DNA of 64,000 bases from Anaerolineaceae bacterium (lineage in GTDB: Bacteria; Chloroflexota; Anaerolineae; Anaerolineales; Anaerolineaceae): positions 496,001 through 560,000 of the forward strand of contig JAENZD010000002.1 in assembly GCA_016841445.1 (NCBI GenBank). The letters run 5' to 3'. The notes beneath the pieces are model-generated. The model was not told where the DNA came from. It saw only the letters and a program-made list of their open reading frames with translations, and searched no databases. Made by a program: the position numbers and the translations under genes. Shown in pieces: positions 44,527 through 52,424 of this stretch (position 1 is its first letter; the number at the start of each line of letters is the position of its first letter).

Positions 44527-44671
44527 AACCGTACTCCATTGGTATCTATGACAAGATTATAGCATTTATTCCAACGGCTTGAATAAAACAGGTAGTTATG
44601 AAAAATGGACGCTCCAACGATTGACTTCAGTTTTTTCCTAAATTTCCAAAGTAGTCCTTATTATTAAAGAC

Positions 44672-46324
44672 TTATTTAAATGTGGATGGAAAGTAAACCT
44701 GGTGATCATATGCTTCGTGAACCAGCGTGAAACGCAGCGCGCTGCTTGAAACGGTGGTTGTTTGAAATGTTTCACCGGTGACATCTGACAGTGTGATGGA
44801 AACCGACGTATCCCCTGTAAAATTAAAGAATCCAAGGTTAACCCATTCATTAATGAATTGGGCTTGATTAACCGGTATTGCAGATAAGCCATCTGCGTGA
44901 GAAATTTCATAAATGGCGTTTTGGGTATCTTCGTTGATGGACATTTCAGGGCAAATCCATCCGAGTGGTTCATGATCCGGGATAAATACTTCCACCTGGT
45001 ATTCACCGCTCAGCGGAAGAACCGTTTGCCATAAAGCCAGATGGGTGCTTTGTTCCTGATTGTTGACATTGAGGGATAGATAAGCCGGTTGATCGCGCTG
45101 GTTGGTAAAACTGTGCCATCCGGTATCACACATTCCCTCTCCATATTCCGGATTTAGAAATGGTGTTTCCAGGACCTGCGAGAGAGGACTGGGAGATTCC
45201 TCGCAAGTGACGCCCCAATAATCACAGATGCCCTGCGTGATGGCATTGGCTGCCAGCATCTTGAATGCTTCATCGTGCAGGTAGCTGTTATCGATGGGGT
45301 TATCCATGAAGGCCAGTTCGAGCAATATTGCAGGCATATCGGCAAAATAGATCTCACCGTAACTCCAATCTGTTGCGCGCACATTGCGGTTTATCCAGTT
45401 TGGATCATATTCCGCTCGAATGGTGCTGATGATGCTGTTGTGGACGGCATTTGCCAACGCATTTGATTGGGCAGGGTTGTTATTGATATCCCAGTAGGTT
45501 TCTGTGCCTCTGAGATTGCCGTCCCAGCCGTTGTTGTGGAGACTGATCAGGATATCTGCGTCGTAGTAATTTGCCATGTAGGGCCTGGCACGGATGTCGC
45601 TGTTGTAGTTGGTGTCGCTGCCGTCATAGATCGAGGATGGGAGACCTAGAGCAATGGCATACTGCCGGGCGCATTCATACCATGTCGGGTATCCTGTGAC
45701 ACCGGTGCCGGCAGTGAAGTCCAACTCCCGCAGTTGAATAACTGTTGCGCCCTGGTTCAATAAAGCGGTCTGTACGTAAGCCATGATTTCGGCATTAACG
45801 ATATCTTCTCGGATCCCGTAGAATTCAGCGCGCTGGTAGTACCAGCCTAAATAAGTTTCATGCCAATATAAGCCGTGACCGGGGCTGAGGGCGATCCTGA
45901 CACCTGACAAGGGGCCGGAGCGGAGATTTTGCTCGATCTCAGGCAGGTCAGCGCCAGGTTCAATCTTGGGCTCTGGCCGTCCCCAGGATTCAAGCGGCAA
46001 GCCTTCCACTTTGAAAGTGGTCATATAGAAGCTGTTGATTCCTAAATCCCGGTCTAAATCGGTTTGGAGCTGAGTGAAAACCCCTTCATCGTAAGTGCTG
46101 GCGGGTAGGATTTCTTCCGAAAGATCAATCACCAGCGCTTCACCCTGGATTGTGGCCGATATCACCTCGGCACCTGATCCCGTGATAAGACTGTGTCTCT
46201 CCAGGGCGGCAGTAATTTGAGCCTCATCCGGGCGCTCGGACTGTGATATACCGGTGCTGGTTGAGCTGACCATTGTGAGCATGAATGCCATAACGATCAG
46301 CAGAGATTTTAGAAATCTTTTCAC
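44672..46324 (-). CDS. Secreted N-acetylmuramoyl-L-alanine amidase with golvesin-C-like domain
   Basis: A 550-residue exported protein starting with GTG. Residues 1-28 are a signal peptide. Residues about 40-110 form a GerMN-like beta/alpha domain (VIDLSEEILP). Residues 140-371 are an Amidase_3 domain with the complete zinc set H150 (SPGHG), E173, H263 (SLHNNG) and catalytic E336 (LLELAFMDN). It cuts the bond between MurNAc and L-Ala in peptidoglycan. The last 170 residues contain a Golvesin_C-like module, with YQVEVFIP, ISHADG and ALRFTL spaced as in that family. This domain combination is common in Chloroflexota. It is preceded by a 264-base divergent region shared with the VOC gene. Confidence 0.87.
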   Translation of the reverse strand: MKRFLKSLLIVMAFMLTMVSSTSTGISQSERPDEAQITAALERHSLITGSGAEVISATIQGEALVIDLSEEILPASTYDEGVFTQLQTDLDRDLGINSFYMTTFKVEGLPLESWGRPEPKIEPGADLPEIEQNLRSGPLSGVRIALSPGHGLYWHETYLGWYYQRAEFYGIREDIVNAEIMAYVQTALLNQGATVIQLRELDFTAGTGVTGYPTWYECARQYAIALGLPSSIYDGSDTNYNSDIRARPYMANYYDADILISLHNNGWDGNLRGTETYWDINNNPAQSNALANAVHNSIISTIRAEYDPNWINRNVRATDWSYGEIYFADMPAILLELAFMDNPIDNSYLHDEAFKMLAANAITQGICDYWGVTCEESPSPLSQVLETPFLNPEYGEGMCDTGWHSFTNQRDQPAYLSLNVNNQEQSTHLALWQTVLPLSGEYQVEVFIPDHEPLGWICPEMSINEDTQNAIYEISHADGLSAIPVNQAQFINEWVNLGFFNFTGDTSVSITLSDVTGETFQTTTVSSSALRFTLVHEAYDHQVYFPSTFK

Positions 46325-46530
46325 TCAGTGGCTTCTTTCCAAGTTAATCATATTAATAAAAGTGTGTTGCAAGTAAAATACCATAGCTGTATCACTTAAT
46401 GGATTAGAGGATTTTAATCATTTAGTGTTTGTTGGCGGGTGAGCTTGTCGCAAGAATTATATCTATTTTTAACCCTTAATCCGCTTCATCTTTGTTTGAC
46501 CCGTTGCTGAAACATAAGTGGCTGAATTGA

Positions 46531-46559
46531 TTGAAAAAGAGGACAAGTTGAAATATGCT
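46531..46559 (+). promoter_or_regulatory. Candidate promoter for the VOC gene
   Basis: TTGAAA at 46531-46536 is followed after 17 bases by TATGCT at 46554-46559. Transcription would start near 46566, some 23 bases before the ATG, which has GAGGTG as ribosome site. Confidence 0.45.
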
Positions 46560-46588
46560 AAAGTTATATCAGGATCATGAGGTGAAAA

Positions 46589-46996
46589 ATGGAAAATGAA
46601 GCATCTGGTCATCAGGTATTAGAATTGCGCGTCGCCCTTACAACCAATGAATATGAGGCATTGGTTGATTTCTACCGGGTTGGTCTTGGGCTTGAACCCG
46701 ATCAGGTATGGCCTGAGGATCAAGGCAGGGCTTTTGTCCTTGACATGGGTAGAGCCACTCTCGAGATCTTTGATGAAAAGCAGGCTCAAACAGTGGATCA
46801 AATTGAAGTAGGTCGCAGGATCAGCGGAAAGATACGCTTTGCCCTGCAGGTACCGGACCTGGATGCCGCCATGGCACGTTTGATTTCCCATGGGGCTTTT
46901 TTGGTTAGTCCACCGGTTGATACACCCTGGGGAGATCGCACGGTCCGTTTCCGGGATCCCGATGGCATGCAAATCACGTTATACCAGGCTGCCTGA
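46589..46996 (+). CDS. VOC superfamily (glyoxalase/dioxygenase-like) protein
   Basis: A 135-residue protein with two beta-alpha-beta-beta-beta modules. ELRVALTTNEYEALVDFYRVGLGLE opens the first, given here as EALVDFYRVGLGL; DRTVRFRDPDGMQITLYQ closes the second. The usual metal residues are only partly present: the first-strand position holds R rather than H, while E58 in LEIF and a late Gln/Tyr are present. Catalysis by the classic glyoxalase I chemistry is therefore doubtful, and a binding or resistance role is possible. It lies 128 bases upstream of gatC and has its own promoter candidate. Confidence 0.8.
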   Translation: MENEASGHQVLELRVALTTNEYEALVDFYRVGLGLEPDQVWPEDQGRAFVLDMGRATLEIFDEKQAQTVDQIEVGRRISGKIRFALQVPDLDAAMARLISHGAFLVSPPVDTPWGDRTVRFRDPDGMQITLYQAA

Positions 46997-47034
46997 TCAA
47001 CCTGGACTCAGCTGCAGCCCCGCTGATTCCTCTT

Positions 47035-47062
47035 TTGACTCCTCCATTTCGCCACATAGAAT
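47035..47062 (+). promoter_or_regulatory. Candidate sigma-70 promoter of the gatCAB operon
   Basis: TTGACT at 47035-47040 and TAGAAT at 47057-47062 are 16 bases apart. Transcription would start near 47069, leaving a leader of about 56 bases that contains the perfect palindrome at 47082-47098. Confidence 0.55.
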
Positions 47063-47081
47063 GACTTTAAGGTATCATATA

Positions 47082-47098
47082 ACATCAATATTTGATGT
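47082..47098. promoter_or_regulatory. Perfect palindrome in the gatC leader
   Basis: ACATCAA at 47082-47088 and TTGATGT at 47092-47098 flank a 3-base centre. It lies just downstream of the predicted transcription start and 27 bases before the gatC ATG. It could be an operator or a small RNA hairpin. Function is not known. Confidence 0.5.
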
Positions 47099-47124
47099 GA
47101 TAATTTTGAATTGAAGGTTGACCG

Positions 47125-47445
47125 ATGACAGATGAAATCACCCCTGAATTATTTGAACACCTAGTAGATCTGGCGGCTTTTGCTTTTTACCCGACAGAAG
47201 CTGAGTATCTCCGTAAAGAGCTGAATAACCAGCTCAAGGCGATCCACCTGCTTGAGGCTGTCCCATTGGACAGCAATATCCCCCCGGCTTCCCACGGTGT
47301 ACCCTATACCGCTCAAATCCGATCTGGTCTGCGGGAAGATACCTGGGAACCTTGCGATAACCCGGATGAGATTTTGGCGCAGGCACCACAGATTGAAGAT
47401 CGCTATATCATTGTGCCGGATATTCCCCATACAGAGTTGGAATAA
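47125..47445 (+). CDS. gatC: Asp-tRNA(Asn)/Glu-tRNA(Gln) amidotransferase subunit C
   Basis: A 106-residue subunit that wraps around GatA and stabilises the GatCAB complex. ITPELFEHLVDLAAFAF is the usual N-terminal helix with its L-A pattern, and LEAVPLDSNIPPASH and LREDTWEP are the conserved C-terminal part. GAAGG stands before the ATG. It is two bases upstream of gatA, the standard order. With GatA and GatB it converts misacylated Glu-tRNA(Gln) and Asp-tRNA(Asn) to the amidated forms, which is needed in organisms without GlnRS or AsnRS. Confidence 0.9.
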   Translation: MTDEITPELFEHLVDLAAFAFYPTEAEYLRKELNNQLKAIHLLEAVPLDSNIPPASHGVPYTAQIRSGLREDTWEPCDNPDEILAQAPQIEDRYIIVPDIPHTELE

Positions 47446-47447
47446 AA

Positions 47448-49034
47448 ATGACATTAATGGATTTTTCTGCATTTATAGTTGCACAGAAAGTGCAAAATGG
47501 TGAGCTGACTGCTGTTGAGGTGCTTGAAGCCGCCCTGGAACGGATCAAAGCTGTTGATGGGGTACCGGGTGAACTGGATTATGGGGAGCTAACAGAAGAG
47601 GACAGGCAAAAGGTTCATGCCTTCATCACCCTGACAGCTGACCGGGCTTACGAACAGGCGCGAAAGGTTGATCATCAGGTTAAATCTGGTGAAACGGTTG
47701 GCCCATTGGCTGGTGTTCCGGTTTCAATAAAAGATATTTTTTGCGTCAAGGGCACACCATCTACAGCGGCATCTCGCATGCTGGCAAACTTTATTGCACC
47801 TTACACCGCAACGCCGGTTGAAAGGCTCGAGGCTGCCGGTGCGCTGACCCTCGGAAAGGTCAACCTGGACGAGTATACCTACGGCTCTTCCACCGAATCC
47901 TCCGCATTTCAACCCTCCACTCGCAATCCCTGGGATCCAGGGCGTGTCCCGGGCGGCTCATCAGGCGGTTCAGCAGCCTCTGTAGCCGCCGGTGAAGCCT
48001 TATTATCTCTGGGTACCGATACGGCTGGCTCCATCCGACAGCCTGCTGCTTTCTGCGGGGTAGTGGGCATGAAACCGACTTATGGACGGGTATCGCGTTA
48101 CGGCTTGATTGCGTTTGGCTCCTCGCTGGACTGCCCCGGTCCTGTGGCTCGCGACGTGCGAGATGCTGCCCTGATGCTGTCCGTGATGGCAGGCGGGGAT
48201 CAGCGGGACAGTACCGCTGCTGCTATCCCGGTGCCGGATTACCTGGCATCCCTTGAGGGTGGTGTTAAAGGGATGCGGATCGGACTCTCACCCGAGTACA
48301 TGCAGATCACGATCCCAAATCCTGAGACTGGTGAGGTGGATATTCAGCCCCTGCCTGAAGAAATCCGCCGGGCGACTTTGCATGCCGCAGAAGCCCTGGC
48401 GAAGAAAGGGGCGGAGATTGTTGAGAACGTCCCGATGCCCAACACGATCTACGGCATCCCGGCATACTTTGTGATCAGCCGGGTGGAAGCCGCTTCGAAT
48501 TTGCACCGCTTTGATGGTGTCAAATATGGCTACCGCACGGATTCTGATTTTGAAGACTTGAAGGAGATGTACCGGAAGACACGGGCGGAAGGATTCGGCT
48601 TGCAGCCCAAACTGCGCATCCTGATGGGAATGTACGTGAGCGCAGCCCAGTATAGCGAGCAGTATTACCAGCGCGCTTTGCGGGTAAGGAGCCTGATCCG
48701 CTCTGATTTTGAAGCAGCTTTTGATCCAAAGGGAGCAACCCATTTGGATGCGCTGCTGACGCCCACCACACCGACCACAGCCTTCAGGATGGTAGACATC
48801 TACGGGGATACGGTACTGATGCAGTATGCTGACCAGCTGACCGTACCGGCAAACCATGCCGGCATTCCGGGTATTTCAGTCCCTGGCGGTTTAGATTCCG
48901 ATGGATTACCGATCGGGATCCAGCTTCTCGCGCCGGATTATCATGAAACGACCCTGTTCCAGGCAGGTTATGCTTTTGAGCAGGCGACGTTGAATGCGGA
49001 CTGGCGAAAAGTAAAGCCCGAAGTACTGCGGTAA
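47448..49034 (+). CDS. gatA: Asp-tRNA(Asn)/Glu-tRNA(Gln) amidotransferase subunit A
   Basis: A 528-residue amidase-signature enzyme that releases ammonia from glutamine. The Ser-cisSer-Lys triad is complete: K95 in VSIKDIF, S171 in GGSSGGS (169-175) and S195 in TDTAGSIR. The spacing matches Staphylococcus GatA (K79, S154, S178). The second motif reads TDTAGS where TDTGGS is commoner, a conservative change. It is longer than typical GatA (about 485) because of an insertion around residues 270-300 and 35 added N-terminal residues. It lies 24 bases before a membrane-protein gene that separates it from gatB. Confidence 0.93.
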   Translation: MTLMDFSAFIVAQKVQNGELTAVEVLEAALERIKAVDGVPGELDYGELTEEDRQKVHAFITLTADRAYEQARKVDHQVKSGETVGPLAGVPVSIKDIFCVKGTPSTAASRMLANFIAPYTATPVERLEAAGALTLGKVNLDEYTYGSSTESSAFQPSTRNPWDPGRVPGGSSGGSAASVAAGEALLSLGTDTAGSIRQPAAFCGVVGMKPTYGRVSRYGLIAFGSSLDCPGPVARDVRDAALMLSVMAGGDQRDSTAAAIPVPDYLASLEGGVKGMRIGLSPEYMQITIPNPETGEVDIQPLPEEIRRATLHAAEALAKKGAEIVENVPMPNTIYGIPAYFVISRVEAASNLHRFDGVKYGYRTDSDFEDLKEMYRKTRAEGFGLQPKLRILMGMYVSAAQYSEQYYQRALRVRSLIRSDFEAAFDPKGATHLDALLTPTTPTTAFRMVDIYGDTVLMQYADQLTVPANHAGIPGISVPGGLDSDGLPIGIQLLAPDYHETTLFQAGYAFEQATLNADWRKVKPEVLR

Positions 49035-49058
49035 GCGACTGAATATGCGAGGGAGTTT

Positions 49059-49532
49059 ATGGACGTGGTGATGATCTCCAAAGAAAAAGTCTTAGCGGGG
49101 CTGGCTTATGTATTTGGCAAGCTGCCTGCGCTGACCATCTGGTTGGTCAAGAAGGATGAATCGCGAGTGGTGGGTTTTCATGCCATGCAAGCTTTTCTGT
49201 ATAGCGTATTTGCCGACTTGCTGGTTCTGGTCCTGCTGACTGTGCAATTGTTTTTTCTCCCATTCTTAGCGGGATTGACCTGGCTTTTGACGAATTTAGT
49301 TGCTGATGGGTTTGCCCCTGAATCACCGGTGATTTTTCTGATCCTTTCCATGTTAATGGTTTTGGTCTTCATGGCAGGGATTGCCCTGGTGGGTGTAGTT
49401 GCTTTTGGCGTAAATATTTTCAATATTGTTGGTGCAATTATTGTGTTTTCGGGAAAGGATTGGCGGTATCCTGTTTTGGCAGCATGGGCTGAAAAATCTA
49501 TCACCGTGCGCCATCGGGATCATGAGGAATAA
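49059..49532 (+). CDS. DUF4870/Tic20-like small membrane protein between gatA and gatB
   Basis: A 157-residue protein with a basic-acidic start and three or four hydrophobic segments. The N-terminal KEKVLAGLAYVFGKLPAL and the VVGFHAMQAFLYS stretch fit the DUF4870/Tic20-like group, in which an H-x-x-Q-(A)-L motif follows the first helix. A good GAGGGAG ribosome site precedes the ATG. The gene is 24 bases after gatA and three bases before gatB, so it must be co-transcribed with them. No role in tRNA amidation is known for this family. Its function here is unknown. Confidence 0.8.
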   Translation: MDVVMISKEKVLAGLAYVFGKLPALTIWLVKKDESRVVGFHAMQAFLYSVFADLLVLVLLTVQLFFLPFLAGLTWLLTNLVADGFAPESPVIFLILSMLMVLVFMAGIALVGVVAFGVNIFNIVGAIIVFSGKDWRYPVLAAWAEKSITVRHRDHEE

Positions 49533-49535
49533 ACT

Positions 49536-50975
49536 ATGACGGAATATGAACTTATCATCGGGCTGGAAACGCATATCCAGCTTAACACCAACACCAAGAT
49601 CTTCTGCGGATGCAAGGCTGATTCGTGGGAGCAGCCGCCCAACACGAATATCTGCCCGGTTTGCACGGGGCTGCCGGGGGTGCTGCCGGTCCTGAATGAA
49701 GAAGTGGTGAAAAAAGGTGCGTTGCTGGCGGCAGCGATGCATTCCGATATCCGGCTGACCTCACACTTCGACCGGAAAAACTATTTTTACCCGGACCTGC
49801 CAAAGGGATACCAGATCTCACAGTTTGATATGGCTTTGGGCAAAGGCGGTCACCTGGATTTGCCGATGCCGGATGGCAGCATGCGCAAGGTAACGATCAC
49901 CAAGCTGCACCTGGAAGAGGATGCTGGAAAGACCAAGTATGAGCATGGGCAGCGTTATGTGGACTTCAACCGCTGCGGCGTACCCCTGGTAGAGATGGTG
50001 ACCGGGCCGGACTTGCGTTCAGCGGATGAGGCCGCACAATACCTGATCCGCTTGCGCCAACTCCTGCGCTGGCTGGGTGTTTCGGAAGCCAATATGGAAA
50101 AGGGACACTTGCGCTGTGACGCGAATGTGTCCATCAGACTAATGGGAGAGACGATCCTCAACCCAAAGACAGAAATCAAGAATGTCAACTCGATTGAATC
50201 TGTTCGGACAGCGATCAACAAGGAATTTGAACGGCAGGTTGAGGTCGTTGAAGGCGGCGGACGGGTGGAGGCCTGGACCCTTGATTGGGATGAAGCGGCG
50301 AACCGCCTGACGAAGATGCGCTCCAAGGAGACCGAGGCGGACTATCGCTACTTCCGTGAGCCTGACCTGCTGCCCCTGGAACTGACGGAAGAATGGCGGG
50401 AGGATGTTCTTTCTGGACTGCCGGAACTGCCACTGGAAAGGCGCACACGGTTCATGGCGGATTACAGCCTGCCGGAATATGATGCAGATATCCTCACGAG
50501 TGACCGGCCGCTCTCTGAATATTTCGAAGCCGCGGTGAGTGCTTACAAGGGTGACCCCAAGGTGGTTTCCAATTGGATGATGAACGAGATCCTGCGTATG
50601 CTGAATGATTTATGCCTCAGCGCAGATGAGCTGGTGCTTGCTCCGGAGCACCTGGCGGCGGTGATCAAAATGGTGGACGCGGGAACGATCAATAATGCGA
50701 CCGGGAAGTCACTTTTAGTTAAGGTACAGCAGAGTGGAAAAACCCCGGAAACTATTGTGAAAGAAGAGGGCCTGGCGCAGGTCAGTGATGATTCGGCACT
50801 CCTGGCGGTGATCGATCACCTGATTGCAGATAACCCGGATGAGGTCAGCAGCTACAGGGGCGGCAAAGAAGGGCTGTTTGGCTGGTTCATGGGCCAGGTC
50901 ATGCGGGAGACGCGCGGCAAAGCAGACCCGCAGCTCACACGGGAACTGCTGCAAAAAGCGCTCAAAGGAGGGTAG
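49536..50975 (+). CDS. gatB: Asp-tRNA(Asn)/Glu-tRNA(Gln) amidotransferase subunit B
   Basis: A 479-residue subunit that phosphorylates and transamidates the misacylated tRNA. It opens with YELIIGLETHIQL, has zinc cysteines in FCGCKAD and CPVCTG, and the catalytic-region signature RKNYFYPDLPKGYQISQ, given here as YFYPDLPKGYQIS. The C-terminal YqeY-like tail domain ends with LFGWFMGQVMRETRG and LLQKAL, so the protein is complete. GAGGA precedes the ATG. The convergent CPBP gene ends 15 bases downstream with no terminator visible between them. Confidence 0.94.
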   Translation: MTEYELIIGLETHIQLNTNTKIFCGCKADSWEQPPNTNICPVCTGLPGVLPVLNEEVVKKGALLAAAMHSDIRLTSHFDRKNYFYPDLPKGYQISQFDMALGKGGHLDLPMPDGSMRKVTITKLHLEEDAGKTKYEHGQRYVDFNRCGVPLVEMVTGPDLRSADEAAQYLIRLRQLLRWLGVSEANMEKGHLRCDANVSIRLMGETILNPKTEIKNVNSIESVRTAINKEFERQVEVVEGGGRVEAWTLDWDEAANRLTKMRSKETEADYRYFREPDLLPLELTEEWREDVLSGLPELPLERRTRFMADYSLPEYDADILTSDRPLSEYFEAAVSAYKGDPKVVSNWMMNEILRMLNDLCLSADELVLAPEHLAAVIKMVDAGTINNATGKSLLVKVQQSGKTPETIVKEEGLAQVSDDSALLAVIDHLIADNPDEVSSYRGGKEGLFGWFMGQVMRETRGKADPQLTRELLQKALKGG

Positions 50976-50989
50976 GACGTCCCTTTATT

Positions 50990-51823
50990 TCAGCGAAGAT
51001 TCTCTTGTGGGGATGTATCAAGTTTCTTTGCTGCCAATGTCTTAGGTCCATTGATCAGGATGACGATCACGGCTGTGATGATCAATAATATATTGAGAAT
51101 CCAGGCTGGGCGTGATGAGTCCCCATCTGTTTCGGGCAGCATGGGTAACACACCAAATGCAGTATTGCTTGAGGTATGCAGCAGCAGGATCAACAGCAAG
51201 TTTCCACCCGTTGAATTGAAAACCCAGGTGTACAGGATGGTGATAGAAACTGTCTGAAGGATGAACCAGACTATTGAAAGCTGCTGGTGAAAGTCACCGG
51301 GGATCCAGAACAACGGCAGGTGCCAGACTGCCCAAATCAGTCCTAAGATCAAGCTGCTGGACAACGCGTTGAACCGTTTTTGAAGCCAGGGCAGCGCAAA
51401 TCCGCGCCAACCGATCTCTTCCCCCAGCACGCTGAAAAAGAAAACCAGCAGGAATACCGGGATAACGCGGTAAAGCTCAGCAGGATCATTGAACATTAAA
51501 CCCTTGCCGCCGAACAGGATGTGGATCCCCAGGGATGCCAGCATCAGGGCAGGTGGGGCAGCCAGACTGATCAGATACCATTGCCAGTGAACCCGGAAGT
51601 GGGTGAGGCTTTGCCAGAGTTTACGCAGACCCTTTTTCCCGCTGTGTATGGAAATGACGAAAAGTCCTGCCAGGCTGGGGCCAAAAGCTGCGAATAGTTT
51701 CCAGGGATTGAAAAAGCCCGGTTCAGTATTCGTGAAGACCAGGACCAACCAGCCACTCCACGAAATCAGAAAAGCAAATAATAGATAAACTAAGAAAGAA
51801 TGTTTTTTTAGAAGTTGTTTCAT
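50990..51823 (-). CDS. CPBP (CAAX/Abi) family intramembrane glutamic protease
   Basis: A 277-residue protein with about eight hydrophobic segments. The ATG at 51823 follows GAGGTG and is preferred over the TTG at 51835. Motif 1 is E135-E136-IGW-R140, motif 2 has H168 in AVWHLPLFW, and a later HTSSNT supplies the last conserved histidine. This is the complete catalytic set of Rce1-like proteases. Bacterial members process prenylated or peptide substrates or give bacteriocin self-immunity, but most are uncharacterised. It is convergent with gatB, and the tRNA-Gly lies about 110 bases upstream. Confidence 0.9.
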   Translation of the reverse strand: MKQLLKKHSFLVYLLFAFLISWSGWLVLVFTNTEPGFFNPWKLFAAFGPSLAGLFVISIHSGKKGLRKLWQSLTHFRVHWQWYLISLAAPPALMLASLGIHILFGGKGLMFNDPAELYRVIPVFLLVFFFSVLGEEIGWRGFALPWLQKRFNALSSSLILGLIWAVWHLPLFWIPGDFHQQLSIVWFILQTVSITILYTWVFNSTGGNLLLILLLHTSSNTAFGVLPMLPETDGDSSRPAWILNILLIITAVIVILINGPKTLAAKKLDTSPQENLR

Positions 51824-51930
51824 CGGACACCTCAACTCGATAAATAATCTTAACGCATTAATCCAGGCAGTGGATTTTTATTTGGGATTGACCATACCGG
51901 TTGATTCGCGTAAAATATAGAGGCTTAATT

Positions 51931-52002
51931 GCGGGCGTCGCCAAGTGGTAAGGCATCAGCCTTCCAAGCTGACATTCGCCGGTTCGAATCCGGTCGCCCG
52001 CT
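51931..52002 (+). tRNA. tRNA-Gly (anticodon UCC)
   Basis: A 72-base cloverleaf. Acceptor GCGGGCG (51931-51937) pairs with CGCCCGC (51995-52001). A D-arm with GTGGTAA loop, an anticodon stem TCAGC/GCTGA around CTTCCAA (anticodon TCC at 51963-51965), and a T-arm GCCGG-TTCGAAT-CCGGT with one G-U pair complete it. CCA is not encoded. TTTTTT follows directly, a probable terminator. Confidence 0.95.
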
Positions 52003-52424
52003 TTTTTCTTTTTAATTAACACGGAACGAGTTTGAATACCCATTTCCCAACTTCGTTATCTCTCAGGGGGTTCCGATGCCCTCAAGGGGATTTTTTTGCA
52101 TCATTTTTACGTTGAACGAATTTTTATATCAAAATTTTAATATTTTCGTCGATAATTTTGGGTATTACTGCTCTTTGAAGTTCTAAATTTACTCGAAAAT
52201 GCGATAATCGATAGCATGGTGTGAAAAAGGATATTTCATGAGATAATATCTTATGAAAATGCATATAAAGTTAATCGAATTAACCATCTTGTACTTTTAT
52301 ATGAATGTTCAAAAATCTTTTATTGATGGTGTCAGCCATTTTAATGGATTTTATAATTGTATAATTTAGTAAATGCTGTAGATAATCACATTGTTTATTG
52401 TCATAAAAAAGTAGTGAATATAAA
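52003..52424. other. 422-base AT-rich gap downstream of tRNA-Gly
   Basis: No convincing gene on either strand; a 67-codon minus-strand frame overlaps the start of the next gene and has no supporting features. The DNA becomes visibly AT-rich here and stays so through the next gene. Two TATAAT boxes (52352-52357 and 52360-52365) lie about 60 bases before the next ATG and may form its promoter. No direct repeat of the tRNA 3' end was noticed, so no attachment site is called. Confidence 0.5.

Noticed and set aside
46589-46996. Glyoxalase I (lactoylglutathione lyase)
   Set aside because: Key metal-ligand positions are not all conserved, so only the VOC superfamily is called.
48288-48857. 189-codon minus-strand frame inside gatA
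   Set aside because: Antisense of a fully conserved essential gene, without ribosome site or recognisable domain.
51931-52424. tRNA-Gly as an integration site with an attachment repeat
   Set aside because: AT-rich DNA follows the tRNA, but no integrase gene and no repeat of the tRNA 3' end were seen in the window.
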